Source: Leptospira selangorensis (GTDB lineage: Bacteria > Spirochaetota > Leptospiria > Leptospirales > Leptospiraceae). From it: a stretch of 64,000 bases of DNA. Every line of letters starts with the position of its first letter. The stretch's first letter is position 1. The stretch is from NCBI RefSeq assembly GCF_004769405.1, contig NZ_RQES01000016.1:248001-312000 (forward strand), read 5' to 3'. The notes beneath the pieces are model-generated. The model was not told the origin of the DNA. It made no database searches and saw nothing but the letters and a program-made list of their open reading frames with translations. Positions 44,444-53,624 of the stretch are shown one piece after another. The position numbers were made by a program, and so were the translations under genes.

Positions 44444-47400
44444 GTGAAAAACCTAAGAATTTGGAACCTAAATCGTAATTTAAAACCTTTTTCTTTTCCA
44501 TTTAGCAAACTAAGTCAGATTGTTATTTTCACACTTATTTTTTCACAAATTTCATTCGAGCCATTAAGTTGGATACAGTCGTTTTTTTCATCATCAGATC
44601 CAATCTCTCAATCATTCCCAATTATTCAGGTTGATTCCTCAGGAAAAGGTAATGCTAACATTTCAATAGAATTGCCTCCAGGTGCTGGTGGAATTATCCC
44701 AAATATATCTTTAGTTCACACTACTGATGCAAGTAGGGGGATTGTCGGCGAAGCATGGGATTTATCAGGATGGGATTGGATTCAGAGAGACTCAGGCGAT
44801 AAAATTACTTTTTCTTCTTCGGATTCTTTCCAAAGTTCTCTCGGAGGAAATTTAATTTCAACCGGTAGTGGACCATTTAGAACATATAATGAATCCTTTA
44901 TGTTATATACTTCCACAGGGGATTGTTCTACATCCTGCACCTGGACAGCAATTGATCAGGGCGGATTGAAATACACCTTCGGAGGAAACGCAAGTTCCAT
45001 TTTACTTACAGGTACGATCCAGAGGTTTTGGGCTTTGAGTAAAGTAGAAGACCCTTGGGGAAATTTCTATGAGATTCAATACCAAAAAACTAATGGAGTA
45101 TTATATCCTTGGAAATACTCGTATGGTAATCGAGAGGTGGAGTTCTATTATACTTCAAGATCTGGAAATATAGGTTCAGTGTTCTCATCGGGAGACCAAG
45201 AAACCTGGAATCAAGTAATCAACAAGATCCAAATCCGAACTAGCGGAAATATAATTCGAGAATACCGTTTCAATTATGAAAACGGAACATATGGTAGATC
45301 TAGACTTAGTTCTCTCGAACGGTCGGAGTATTCGTCTCAGTGGGGAGACGAGGACTATTTACCTTTATCTTTTACTTACACGGATAGTTCTGCTAATTCC
45401 TCATTTCAAAATTTAAACGATTATAATTTAGATTCAGTAACTTTAAAGGCAAATGTTCGCGTTCCTTTATATGATAAATCAGCATGTATTGAAGGAGCAT
45501 ATTGGTGTTTTGTTGCTGGACAGGCTTGTCCTCCGATTGATTTAGGAGGGGCAGCATGTATAGCGACTGTAAATGCGGCAATAATTAGATGCAATGCTTA
45601 CACGCTGGCTTGGTTTATACCATGTAATGGCGGACAATCCGTAGCCACTTTTTTGGGTGGATGGGCAGATCTTAACTCAGATGGAAAACTAGATTTACAA
45701 TATTTGTCTGGTGATGCTGATTCGGGAGTTTACCCTTCTTCATATATTAAAGGAGTTTCCGGATTTAATAGTTATCTTGGTTCGAAATTGCCATCGTTTC
45801 AATACAATATTCTTAATACGCTTACCTTTGGTGATAGTAATGGAGATTTAAGAAGTGATGTATTTATTTCCACTGGGTCGTCGTTATCAGGTTATGTTTC
45901 AAATGGAAACACAAATTCATTTGGTGTAATGTATGCGAACGTTTCCATATCAGCTCCTACTCCAACTCCTTTAACTGATAATCCGATATCGTATCAAAAA
46001 TCTTATAGCTTTGATTTGAATCGTGATGGCAGGTCCGATTACCTTTGGGTTGTGGATGATTCTACAATTAATTATTCTTTGTCGCAAGGAACAAGTTTTG
46101 CAGATCCTGTGTCCGTTTCTTTGAGTGGAGCTACTTCTTCCGACGGAACCTTTCTAGATTTAGAGGGTGACGGTATTCCAGAGTTTGTTTATTTTAGCGG
46201 ATCGAATTTAGTTATCCAAACATTCGATTCTACATTAACTAGTTTTACTCAAACAACACAAACCTTACCAGTTGTCGGACAAGATGCTGTTCCATACTCC
46301 GCATCCCCTGTATATGCTGGTCGTTGGTGGGGAGATTTAAATGGGGATCGCCTTCCTGACCTGATAGCATATGATAGCGGTTTTCTTTACGTTTATCGTA
46401 ACGAATATGGAAAGCTGACGACTTCTCCCCAAGCAGTTAATATAGGAAACATTAATCTAAGCGTTCAATCCGGAAAAAATAAATACTTTGGAATCGGAGA
46501 TTTAAACGGGGACGGATTTGGGGACTTTGTTTGGGCGAATGGTTCCCGAGTGAATGTTTATTTTTCGACTGGAACTACCTTATCTAGCTCACCTTCCGCT
46601 GGAATTGATATTACCGGAGAAGTTCAGTTAGTAGATATTAATTCAGATCGAAAGACTGACCTGGTTGTAATGGATATAGCGGATAACGCAGTCGTAGGGA
46701 ATTTAAGAGTATATACACTTGGAACAGGTCTTCCTGGGAATCTTTTAGCCTCAGTTTCTGATAACCAGTTTAAAAGTTCGACAATCACATATTCTTGGAA
46801 AACAGATCTAAGCGGGACCATTTCCACAAGTGCAGGTTCTTATCCGAATGTTCCGAATACGAATAATGAGGTGATCGTAAAGCAGATCGGTAATAATCTC
46901 GGTAACGGAATCTCCGAGAACCTCTCATATTCTTATACAAATTCTAGAATGAATTTAGGAACACCGCTTAATCGTGTTTCTTACGGATTTAGGACTGTTG
47001 TAGAAACGAATTCAAGAACCTTAGAAAAAACTGAAGTAGATTATTTCCAGACTAACCGTTTGTACGCTGGAATGATGGAAGCAAAACGGAGTTATATTGG
47101 AACTGTATCTGGAGCAAACACCATATATTCGCTTGTAAAAAATGAGACACAGGTTGTGGAAACAGGAACCTTTGCAGGAAGAAGTTACCCTCGTATCCAA
47201 TCTTCTACTCAGAAAGAATATATTGGCGGAACCTTAGCTGGGAATGTCTTCACCTCCTTAAGTTACGATTCTTGCGGAAATATTTCTACAGCTACGGAGA
47301 TTAACGAAACATATACTACGGTGACGTCTGGGACGTATGTTTGTGATACGAATAACTGGGTATTGAATAGACAGACCGCCAAAACAGTGACTCGCAATGG

Positions 47401-50400
47401 GATAACTTTAGAGAAAACTCAGATCGCTTATTCAGATTTTAAACCTGTATCTAAGACAGAATTTTCAGGAACATCTGCCGCGAAAACACAATCGTATGAT
47501 TACGATAATTACGGAAACCAAGTTCTTGTTACAGATTCCAGAGGAAACCAAACAGTAATCGAATATGATCCTGTGGTCCATTTATTTGCAATTTCGATAA
47601 CAGATGCTTCAGGACTTAATAAATTAATGGAATACGATACAGATCGGGGGCTATTGACCAAAGAGACTGCTGCAAATGGCGGTACTACCAAGAAATACTA
47701 CGATGAATTTGGTCGATTGATCCAGACAGATTTTCCTGGAGAGGCTGATTGGAGTGAAAAACTTTCTTATGGAATTACATCCGGGGAACAAACTTCTTAT
47801 GTGGAAAGGCGAATCCGAGACGATGAGAATGGAGAAGTTACTACGATTGAAACCTATACTCCACAGGGTTGGTTAGTAAAACGCTCTGCTACAACTCTTT
47901 TGGATCGCTGGACAACATCCACTAAAACCTATTCAGCCATTGGTAAATTATTAACTGAATCAAACGAATATGTGGAAGGAGTAATAACTCCAGTTTTCAC
48001 AACTTACGAATACAATGGTCCAGAAGGACAAGTTTCCAAGATTAATTTTCCTGACGGTACTTCTAAGAGTATAGATTATTCTGGAAGAACTATTACGACA
48101 CAAGTTAAAAGCGGGTCCACAATTCTATTGGAAGAGTCCCTTACTAAGGACGAATTGGATCAGGACGTTACGAAGACGAGCAATGGCTCAACTATCCAAT
48201 ATAGTTATGATAACGGTGGTCGATTATGGAAAGTGATAGATCCTCAAAATGGAACTACCTCCATTACTTATGATTCTGCTGGAAGAAAAGCAAGCACCAC
48301 AGATCCGAATTCGGGAACAACTTCATATTCTTATGATTCGGAAGGCAATTTAATTTCCCAAGTAGATGCTCGTGGTAAAAGCATCCAGAAAACATACGAC
48401 TCCTCGAATCGAATGATAACTTCAACTCCCTCTGATGGAAGTCCGACCATTTCAATGTCATACGACGGTAATGCTTTAGGAAAAGGAAGACCAACTCAAA
48501 TTCAAGATGCCGCAGGTATATTAAATTTAACTTATGATATTCGAGGTAACATCTCCCAAAAAGTCAGAATTATAGATGATTTGACCCTTGTTTTTAAATA
48601 CGCATATGATTCAATGGGAAGAGTAATTTCTACAACATATCCTGACGGAAGCATTGCTCATAATATTTATTCCAAAGGAAATCACCTTACCGGTGTTAGA
48701 ATGGATGTTCCCGATAAAGGAAGCTATGACCATCCAGTAGTCTCTTACGATGGACCATTTCCAGGTACATCGGGTTCCTTCCAATTTACTAGAACAACTG
48801 GAAATGGTGTTGTGTCCTATATCGGCTATGATCCAATTTATGATCGACCTACTGGTTTTCAGACGAATTTTAAAAATGGCACTGTTTCACAACAGGTTAC
48901 ATTGGAATTTGATGCAAAAGGAAATATTAAAAAGATAAACGATCTTCAAAATTCCACACGAACCCAAACTTACACGTATGATGCTCAAAACCGCTTGGTT
49001 CAAGCCACAGGTAAATATGGAACGGAAGTATATCAATATACAGATAGTGGGAACCTTCTTAAGAAAGGAGATTATACATTTACTTATGGGAATTCTTCTC
49101 ATGTTCATGCTGTAACATCAGTAAATAGTACAAATACTGGAACAATCAGTTTTGCATACGATGCAGCAGGGAATATGGTTTCCCGAAACGGAGAAAGTCT
49201 TGTTTATGATGCTTCTGGGAAATTGATTACTCATACGCTCAATGGAGGAGATCAGTTGAGCATGCTGTATGATTTCGCTGGAAATCGTATTAAAAAAAGT
49301 AGAAGTACGGATCTATCGGTAATTTATTCTCCTGATCCTCTTTATGAAGTTCTACGTCGCCCAGGTTATGCTGATCAGCACACTCTTTATCTTCGAGGTG
49401 TAAAGGGAGAACTTGTAGCTCAATTTGCTAGAACAGATGCTACTCTAATTTCGGCTGCCTCTACTGAGACACAACCTGGAATTACAGACACCGCCTTCTG
49501 GAAAGAATGGAATGGAAAAGCGAAATCTGGACTAATAAATTTTATTCTGGGTTATGTATATAATTCTCAAGGTAAATTTTCTGATGGGTTTTTAGCTTTT
49601 GCATGGGCTTCCATCATCTTTTTAGGACTCGCCTTAGCATTTTCTAAACAGAAAGAATCTCTATCGCCTGCATGGGCTAGAATTTTATCCGCACCTTTGA
49701 TCGTACTTTTTTCATTTTCTTTTAGCGTTGGATGTTTGGACGAACTAATGAATAACGGAGGATCTGGGACTGCTCCTTGGGATTTACTTCCATTAGCAGT
49801 AGCAGGAAATACACCATCCGTTGATTCTCCTCCGGGGAATGGTGGGACTACAGATGGAGGTACTGTTTCTGGAACTCCAGTTCCAGGGATGGTATTCTTT
49901 CATCCAGATCAAATGGGTTCGATTACAATGGCTACGAACGGAGAAGGAAATGCGCTTTCCGGCGGAGACATGCCTGGAGCTTCTCATATTAGTTATAAGC
50001 CTTATGGTGAAATCGATCGAACAGATTCTTCCGGACCAGATGTCTTTAGATATAAATATACTAGCCAAGTAGAGGATCGAGATTCCGGTTTATATTATTA
50101 TAATGCTAGATATTATGATCCGACAATTGCAAGGTTTCTTCAAGCAGACACAGCAATCTTTCCAAATCGAACTCAAGGATTCAACCGATACATGTATACG
50201 GAAGGGAATCCAGTCCGTTACGGAGATGCCAGTGGAAATAATATTTCAACTCCTCTTGCTTGGGCAATTGTAGGATATTATGCGGCTCCTCAATTAGGTC
50301 TGACTCCAGAACAAGGCTTCTTGCTCGGATATGGCTATGGACGTGGTCTTGTAAAACATAGGAGTGATTTGTGGAAATTCGGGAACTCTATTTCGGATGC

Positions 50401-51007
50401 TTACAAGGCTACTTGGGCTGGTCATCAAAGGGCCTTCTATGTCCCAACTCCTGGAACCAGAGGTGGATGGAGAGAACTTGCTCATAATGCAGGCAACTCC
50501 GTAAGAGGACATTTTAGAAGAATAGATCATGGAATTAGAGATCATTTCCGTAGGGTAGATGAAGGATTTAGAAGTGCGATGCGATCCTCCGATCACGGAG
50601 CAAGAACGATCGGAGAAATTTTCATGCAAGCTTTGGGAATGAGGCACAGGGATGGAAATTATGATCCGTTCGAATCAATTTTTAGTACAGGGGGAATGCA
50701 ACTAGCCAAACTACAATTCGGTGCCGACCCAGCTTGGATTTTTTCAAAATTTTCTTGGACTTGGTTTGGAGTTAGTATTTTAGTAGATATAGGAATTTAT
50801 TTATATAATTCAGCAGGCGGATACCTTCCTTATGAGGAATTTTCAAACGAAGCAAAGATTATGGCAGTCCTAATATTTTATCAATATCACTTTGATCAAA
50901 ATCCGTTAGTGCAATATTTAATGTGGTGGTACGGTGTTCAGCATGGTATGATTTTACCTCCAGGTCAATGTAATGTTGGAGGGACCGTATTCTACGATTG
51001 CGATTAG
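44444..51007 (+). CDS. giant RHS/YD-repeat protein (candidate polymorphic toxin or surface protein)
   Basis: 2187 residues; starts with GTG, GGAG 6 nt upstream. Layout: basic/hydrophobic N-terminus (to about 60); SpvB-like domain (60-340) starting NISIELPPGAGGIIPNISL; a six-Cys insert (about 345-395); seven FG-GAP-like calcium blades (DLNSDGKLD, DLNRDGRSD, DLNGDGFGD and similar, 400-740); RHS/YD repeats (about 900-1690); a hydrophobic stretch with a lipobox-like SVGC (1690-1780); a Gly/Thr linker; the RHS core (1815-1935) with DRDSGLYYYNARYYDPTIAR and a following GNPVRYGDASGN; and a 250-residue tip to 2187. In such proteins the repeats form a shell that encloses the tip. The tip matches no toxin family I know. 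Six lipoprotein genes follow directly. Confidence 0.9.
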   Translation: MKNLRIWNLNRNLKPFSFPFSKLSQIVIFTLIFSQISFEPLSWIQSFFSSSDPISQSFPIIQVDSSGKGNANISIELPPGAGGIIPNISLVHTTDASRGIVGEAWDLSGWDWIQRDSGDKITFSSSDSFQSSLGGNLISTGSGPFRTYNESFMLYTSTGDCSTSCTWTAIDQGGLKYTFGGNASSILLTGTIQRFWALSKVEDPWGNFYEIQYQKTNGVLYPWKYSYGNREVEFYYTSRSGNIGSVFSSGDQETWNQVINKIQIRTSGNIIREYRFNYENGTYGRSRLSSLERSEYSSQWGDEDYLPLSFTYTDSSANSSFQNLNDYNLDSVTLKANVRVPLYDKSACIEGAYWCFVAGQACPPIDLGGAACIATVNAAIIRCNAYTLAWFIPCNGGQSVATFLGGWADLNSDGKLDLQYLSGDADSGVYPSSYIKGVSGFNSYLGSKLPSFQYNILNTLTFGDSNGDLRSDVFISTGSSLSGYVSNGNTNSFGVMYANVSISAPTPTPLTDNPISYQKSYSFDLNRDGRSDYLWVVDDSTINYSLSQGTSFADPVSVSLSGATSSDGTFLDLEGDGIPEFVYFSGSNLVIQTFDSTLTSFTQTTQTLPVVGQDAVPYSASPVYAGRWWGDLNGDRLPDLIAYDSGFLYVYRNEYGKLTTSPQAVNIGNINLSVQSGKNKYFGIGDLNGDGFGDFVWANGSRVNVYFSTGTTLSSSPSAGIDITGEVQLVDINSDRKTDLVVMDIADNAVVGNLRVYTLGTGLPGNLLASVSDNQFKSSTITYSWKTDLSGTISTSAGSYPNVPNTNNEVIVKQIGNNLGNGISENLSYSYTNSRMNLGTPLNRVSYGFRTVVETNSRTLEKTEVDYFQTNRLYAGMMEAKRSYIGTVSGANTIYSLVKNETQVVETGTFAGRSYPRIQSSTQKEYIGGTLAGNVFTSLSYDSCGNISTATEINETYTTVTSGTYVCDTNNWVLNRQTAKTVTRNGITLEKTQIAYSDFKPVSKTEFSGTSAAKTQSYDYDNYGNQVLVTDSRGNQTVIEYDPVVHLFAISITDASGLNKLMEYDTDRGLLTKETAANGGTTKKYYDEFGRLIQTDFPGEADWSEKLSYGITSGEQTSYVERRIRDDENGEVTTIETYTPQGWLVKRSATTLLDRWTTSTKTYSAIGKLLTESNEYVEGVITPVFTTYEYNGPEGQVSKINFPDGTSKSIDYSGRTITTQVKSGSTILLEESLTKDELDQDVTKTSNGSTIQYSYDNGGRLWKVIDPQNGTTSITYDSAGRKASTTDPNSGTTSYSYDSEGNLISQVDARGKSIQKTYDSSNRMITSTPSDGSPTISMSYDGNALGKGRPTQIQDAAGILNLTYDIRGNISQKVRIIDDLTLVFKYAYDSMGRVISTTYPDGSIAHNIYSKGNHLTGVRMDVPDKGSYDHPVVSYDGPFPGTSGSFQFTRTTGNGVVSYIGYDPIYDRPTGFQTNFKNGTVSQQVTLEFDAKGNIKKINDLQNSTRTQTYTYDAQNRLVQATGKYGTEVYQYTDSGNLLKKGDYTFTYGNSSHVHAVTSVNSTNTGTISFAYDAAGNMVSRNGESLVYDASGKLITHTLNGGDQLSMLYDFAGNRIKKSRSTDLSVIYSPDPLYEVLRRPGYADQHTLYLRGVKGELVAQFARTDATLISAASTETQPGITDTAFWKEWNGKAKSGLINFILGYVYNSQGKFSDGFLAFAWASIIFLGLALAFSKQKESLSPAWARILSAPLIVLFSFSFSVGCLDELMNNGGSGTAPWDLLPLAVAGNTPSVDSPPGNGGTTDGGTVSGTPVPGMVFFHPDQMGSITMATNGEGNALSGGDMPGASHISYKPYGEIDRTDSSGPDVFRYKYTSQVEDRDSGLYYYNARYYDPTIARFLQADTAIFPNRTQGFNRYMYTEGNPVRYGDASGNNISTPLAWAIVGYYAAPQLGLTPEQGFLLGYGYGRGLVKHRSDLWKFGNSISDAYKATWAGHQRAFYVPTPGTRGGWRELAHNAGNSVRGHFRRIDHGIRDHFRRVDEGFRSAMRSSDHGARTIGEIFMQALGMRHRDGNYDPFESIFSTGGMQLAKLQFGADPAWIFSKFSWTWFGVSILVDIGIYLYNSAGGYLPYEEFSNEAKIMAVLIFYQYHFDQNPLVQYLMWWYGVQHGMILPPGQCNVGGTVFYDCD

Positions 51008-51010
51008 AAA

Positions 51011-51631
51011 ATGAAATATATTTTTTTCATAATAGTATTCATTTTTGGAATACGATGTATTTCTCAAGATATTCTGGTAATTCCATCTGAATATAAGATA
51101 AAGAAGTCCGATTGGAAAGAAGGAGCGATCAAATTTATTGTTATTAACAATTCTGGAATTAATTATGATAATTTAATATTAGAAAGAATTTGCATTGCGC
51201 CAACGGATAAAGATCTTGAATCTTTGGACTGTGTGATCTCTGAATTTCAAAAGTTAAGAATAGAAACTTCGAAATCATCGAATCAGAAAATTTCGATTCC
51301 GGAAGGAGACTTTGTCGGTTTTATTCAGATTCGTGGCAGTGAAGATTTCGAAAATATATATTCCAGAATAGTTTTTGACTCAAGAGTTTCAGAAAATTCT
51401 AAATGCAGTCATTCAGAAGTGGCAGAAGGATTGAGTTTTTTAGATATAGAGAAATGTACTAAACTCAAAATTCGTAATGGCAAAACTACGGAAATTGAAT
51501 TAGAAATAACGAGTAAATTTGAGTCGTTCTTTGGGGAGGCACTTTTTATTGGTATTATAAGTTTTGGATTAGCTTCCCCTCAGATGAACATTCGCCACAC
51601 TAAAGTAAATCTCAAGAATTCAATTAATTGA
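51011..51631 (+). CDS. four-Cys lipoprotein 1, candidate partner of the RHS tip
   Basis: 206 residues, starting 3 bp after the RHS stop. The signal peptide ends at GIRC, a poor lipobox (Arg at -1), so lipidation is less sure than in the others. Family pattern: CIAPTDKDLESLDC, then ISIPEGDFVGFIQIRG, then CSHSEVAEG ... EKC followed by KIRNGKTTEIELEITSK, and a hydrophobic C-terminal segment (FFGEALFIGIISFGLA). The position, immediately after the RHS tip, is that of an immunity gene in polymorphic toxin loci. Confidence 0.72.
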   Translation: MKYIFFIIVFIFGIRCISQDILVIPSEYKIKKSDWKEGAIKFIVINNSGINYDNLILERICIAPTDKDLESLDCVISEFQKLRIETSKSSNQKISIPEGDFVGFIQIRGSEDFENIYSRIVFDSRVSENSKCSHSEVAEGLSFLDIEKCTKLKIRNGKTTEIELEITSKFESFFGEALFIGIISFGLASPQMNIRHTKVNLKNSIN

Positions 51632-51652
51632 GACTAAAGGGCTCTAACTTAA

Positions 51653-51739
51653 TATCGGATGTGGTATGGAGTTACACATAGTATTATTTTGCCAACTGGT
51701 CAGCGTAATGTGGGTGGAAGAGTATTTACTGATTGCTAA
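51653..51739 (+). pseudogene. decayed RHS tip C-terminus, copy 1
   Basis: In one frame the sequence reads MWYGVTHSIILPTGQRNVGG and ends in RVFTDC with a TAA, matching the last 28 residues of the RHS protein (MWWYGVQHGMILPPGQCNVGG, TVFYDCD). Two of the three aligned Cys are lost. The frame is closed by TAA just upstream, so nothing longer survives. It lies between lipoproteins 1 and 2. Confidence 0.75.
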
Positions 51740-51768
51740 ACCATGGTAATAAATTTTTTGTTAACCTT

Positions 51769-52380
51769 ATGAAAGTTCTTATATTAGTATGCCAAATTTT
51801 TTTAATTATTGGATGTGCAACAGAAGAACTAAAATTACCAAGCGTTGAAAAAAATTCTAAACAAGAGTATGGGTCTTTAAAGATTGATTTTGAGAATCGG
51901 TCGAAGGATGATGAATTTGATGAAATTTCGATTCATACAATATGTATTTCAGGTAAACAAAAAATTGAAACTAGATTGGACTGCGATAAAAGTGTTTGGA
52001 GAGTTAATTCTAAGAAACTAAAGAAAAAGGATTCTTTTGAAGTAGAATTACCGTCTGGAGAGTATTTTGCGTTCTTATCAGTATTGGGTACTCAGTATTT
52101 CGAAAGCTTTAAACTTACTGGCTCTTTCAAGAATTTAATAAAAAATATCGCCAATAGTAAAGGCTGTGAAGTAAAATTTGGATGGTTTGATGAATTCGAA
52201 TGTAATCCTTTGAAAATTGCGGCTAATAAAACGACTGAAATAAGAATTGTCATTACTGAATATCATGAGTCTTTATGGGTTCCATCGATACTTATTGGAT
52301 TTGTTACTCTTGGTCTGATAATAATTCCACCTAGTGTCCGGCATGCCGAAATTCAGGTAAATTACCCAACTTCGAAATAA
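51769..52380 (+). CDS. four-Cys lipoprotein 2
   Basis: 203 residues from the ATG at 51769; an upstream in-frame TTG at 51733 lies inside the RHS remnant and has no ribosome-binding site. Lipobox LIIGC. Same family: ICISGKQKIETRLDC, VELPSGEYFAFLSVLG, CEVKFGWFDEFEC, LKIAANKTTEIRIVITE and a hydrophobic C-terminal segment (VPSILIGFVTLGLIIIP). Strongly AT-rich. Follows one RHS-tip remnant and is followed by another. Confidence 0.75.
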   Translation: MKVLILVCQIFLIIGCATEELKLPSVEKNSKQEYGSLKIDFENRSKDDEFDEISIHTICISGKQKIETRLDCDKSVWRVNSKKLKKKDSFEVELPSGEYFAFLSVLGTQYFESFKLTGSFKNLIKNIANSKGCEVKFGWFDEFECNPLKIAANKTTEIRIVITEYHESLWVPSILIGFVTLGLIIIPPSVRHAEIQVNYPTSK

Positions 52381-52787
52381 ATAAAAATACTGTTGTTAAG
52401 AACGGGAGGTTCGAGTAGAAATCAGGATTGAAATAGTAAAATTCAATTTAATTGGATTTTCTCTTCTATCTCGTAATTGTATATTTGATTCACTCTGGCA
52501 AGTAAGAGATGAATTAACTAACAATAAAATTTTAAAAAATCATGCCTTTTCAGAATATTAAAATGTGGTTCTGATAATGGCGTATCTTGCGGTCTGCAAG
52601 TCTATAAATGATATTCTGCTATAGGGACAAATAGCTCTTTTGCGAGATTAATTCCAGTCTGATGATCTCTATTCCAGTATAATTACAATGAATTTCGAGA
52701 GTTTAGGAGCCGTGACAATAGATATGCTTATGTGGATTCTGATTCGCTGAAGGCTTGCTTAACGGAAGTGATGTTAACTTCTTGTAA
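52381..52787 (+). other. 407-bp non-coding stretch, probably decayed sequence
   Basis: No intact gene. Short frames with stops on all sides. The last 80 bases before 52788 encode, in a different frame, a stretch (YVDSDSLKACLTEVMLTSC) that could be the out-of-frame continuation of the RHS-tip remnant that follows, but I cannot align it with confidence. A short frame near 52410-52560 contains a hydrophobic run and a Cys but no start codon. Confidence 0.4.
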
Positions 52788-52907
52788 TGGGGCTTTGACG
52801 AAAATCCGATTTTCCGAAATATCATGATTATGTATATGTACAAAAAATTTGGGCTTTCACCTGGAGCTTGTATGGTTGGAGGTCAGGAATTCTATGACTG
52901 TGATTAA
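52788..52907 (+). pseudogene. decayed RHS tip C-terminus, copy 2
   Basis: Reads WGFDENPIFRNIMIM, then SPGACMVGGQEFYDCD and TAA. It aligns with the RHS end HFDQNPLVQYLMWW ... PPGQCNVGGTVFYDCD over about 38 residues, including FD-x-NP and the terminal C-x-VGG-x2-FYDCD. Upstream the frame is closed by TAA, pointing to a frameshift or deletion. It lies between lipoproteins 2 and 3. Confidence 0.78.
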
Positions 52908-52979
52908 GATATTGATTATAAAAGTTTATGTATTCATACTTTATAATAAAAATAAAAACAGAGTGACTTTGTCGAAATA

Positions 52980-53585
52980 ATGAAATTAGAAGCAGTTATT
53001 CTTATCCTAATCTTATCATTACTGTCTTGTAGAGGCGTCTTGGAAAGAGAATATCCTGAGTTATCAAACAGGGAAAAAGGAAAATTATTAATTTCTTGGA
53101 CAGATGATTCCGGAAAAGATCTTTCTAAGATTAGAATGCGGCATTTCTGTCTCAGAGAAAAAGAAATAAAAGATCCCCGCAGTTCCTGTGAAGATATCGA
53201 ATTAGCTTGGCAATACGATTTACGTAAAAATGATCAAATAGAGATAGCTATTCCTGAAGGTAATTACTCTGCTCGACTGACTATTCGAGAAAATTCTGGT
53301 GATTCGGATTATTCTTTTGTAACCTATTTTGGTTTCGGAGAATCCACTCAATCTCAATGTTTGTTTTCGTTTATCCAAAGTGATTTCCTTCCATATGATA
53401 GATTTGATTGTCCTAAGCTTGAGATTAGGCCGGGTAAAACTACGAAAGTTAAAGTAAAGGTGACAAGCAAACAAGAGGTTTGGAAAACCGAATCTTTATT
53501 AGTAGCAATCTTCTCCTTAGGTTTAGTTGCTTCTCCTTCTCAGCTTACACATTTGGGTATGGAATATATTCAGCCAAATAAGTGA
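52980..53585 (+). CDS. four-Cys lipoprotein 3
   Basis: 201 residues. Signal peptide MKLEAVILILILSLLSC with lipobox LLSC. Family pattern: FCLREKEIKDPRSSC, IAIPEGNYSARLTIRE, CLFSFIQSDFLPYDRFDC, KLEIRPGKTTKVKVKVTSK, and a hydrophobic C-terminal segment (ESLLVAIFSLGLVASP). It is the clearest example of the family. No ribosome-binding site is visible before the ATG. It is preceded by an RHS-tip remnant. Confidence 0.8.
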   Translation: MKLEAVILILILSLLSCRGVLEREYPELSNREKGKLLISWTDDSGKDLSKIRMRHFCLREKEIKDPRSSCEDIELAWQYDLRKNDQIEIAIPEGNYSARLTIRENSGDSDYSFVTYFGFGESTQSQCLFSFIQSDFLPYDRFDCPKLEIRPGKTTKVKVKVTSKQEVWKTESLLVAIFSLGLVASPSQLTHLGMEYIQPNK

Positions 53586-53624
53586 TTTAGTTTTGTATTA
53601 AGGTTAATAGTATTTTGAATCACC

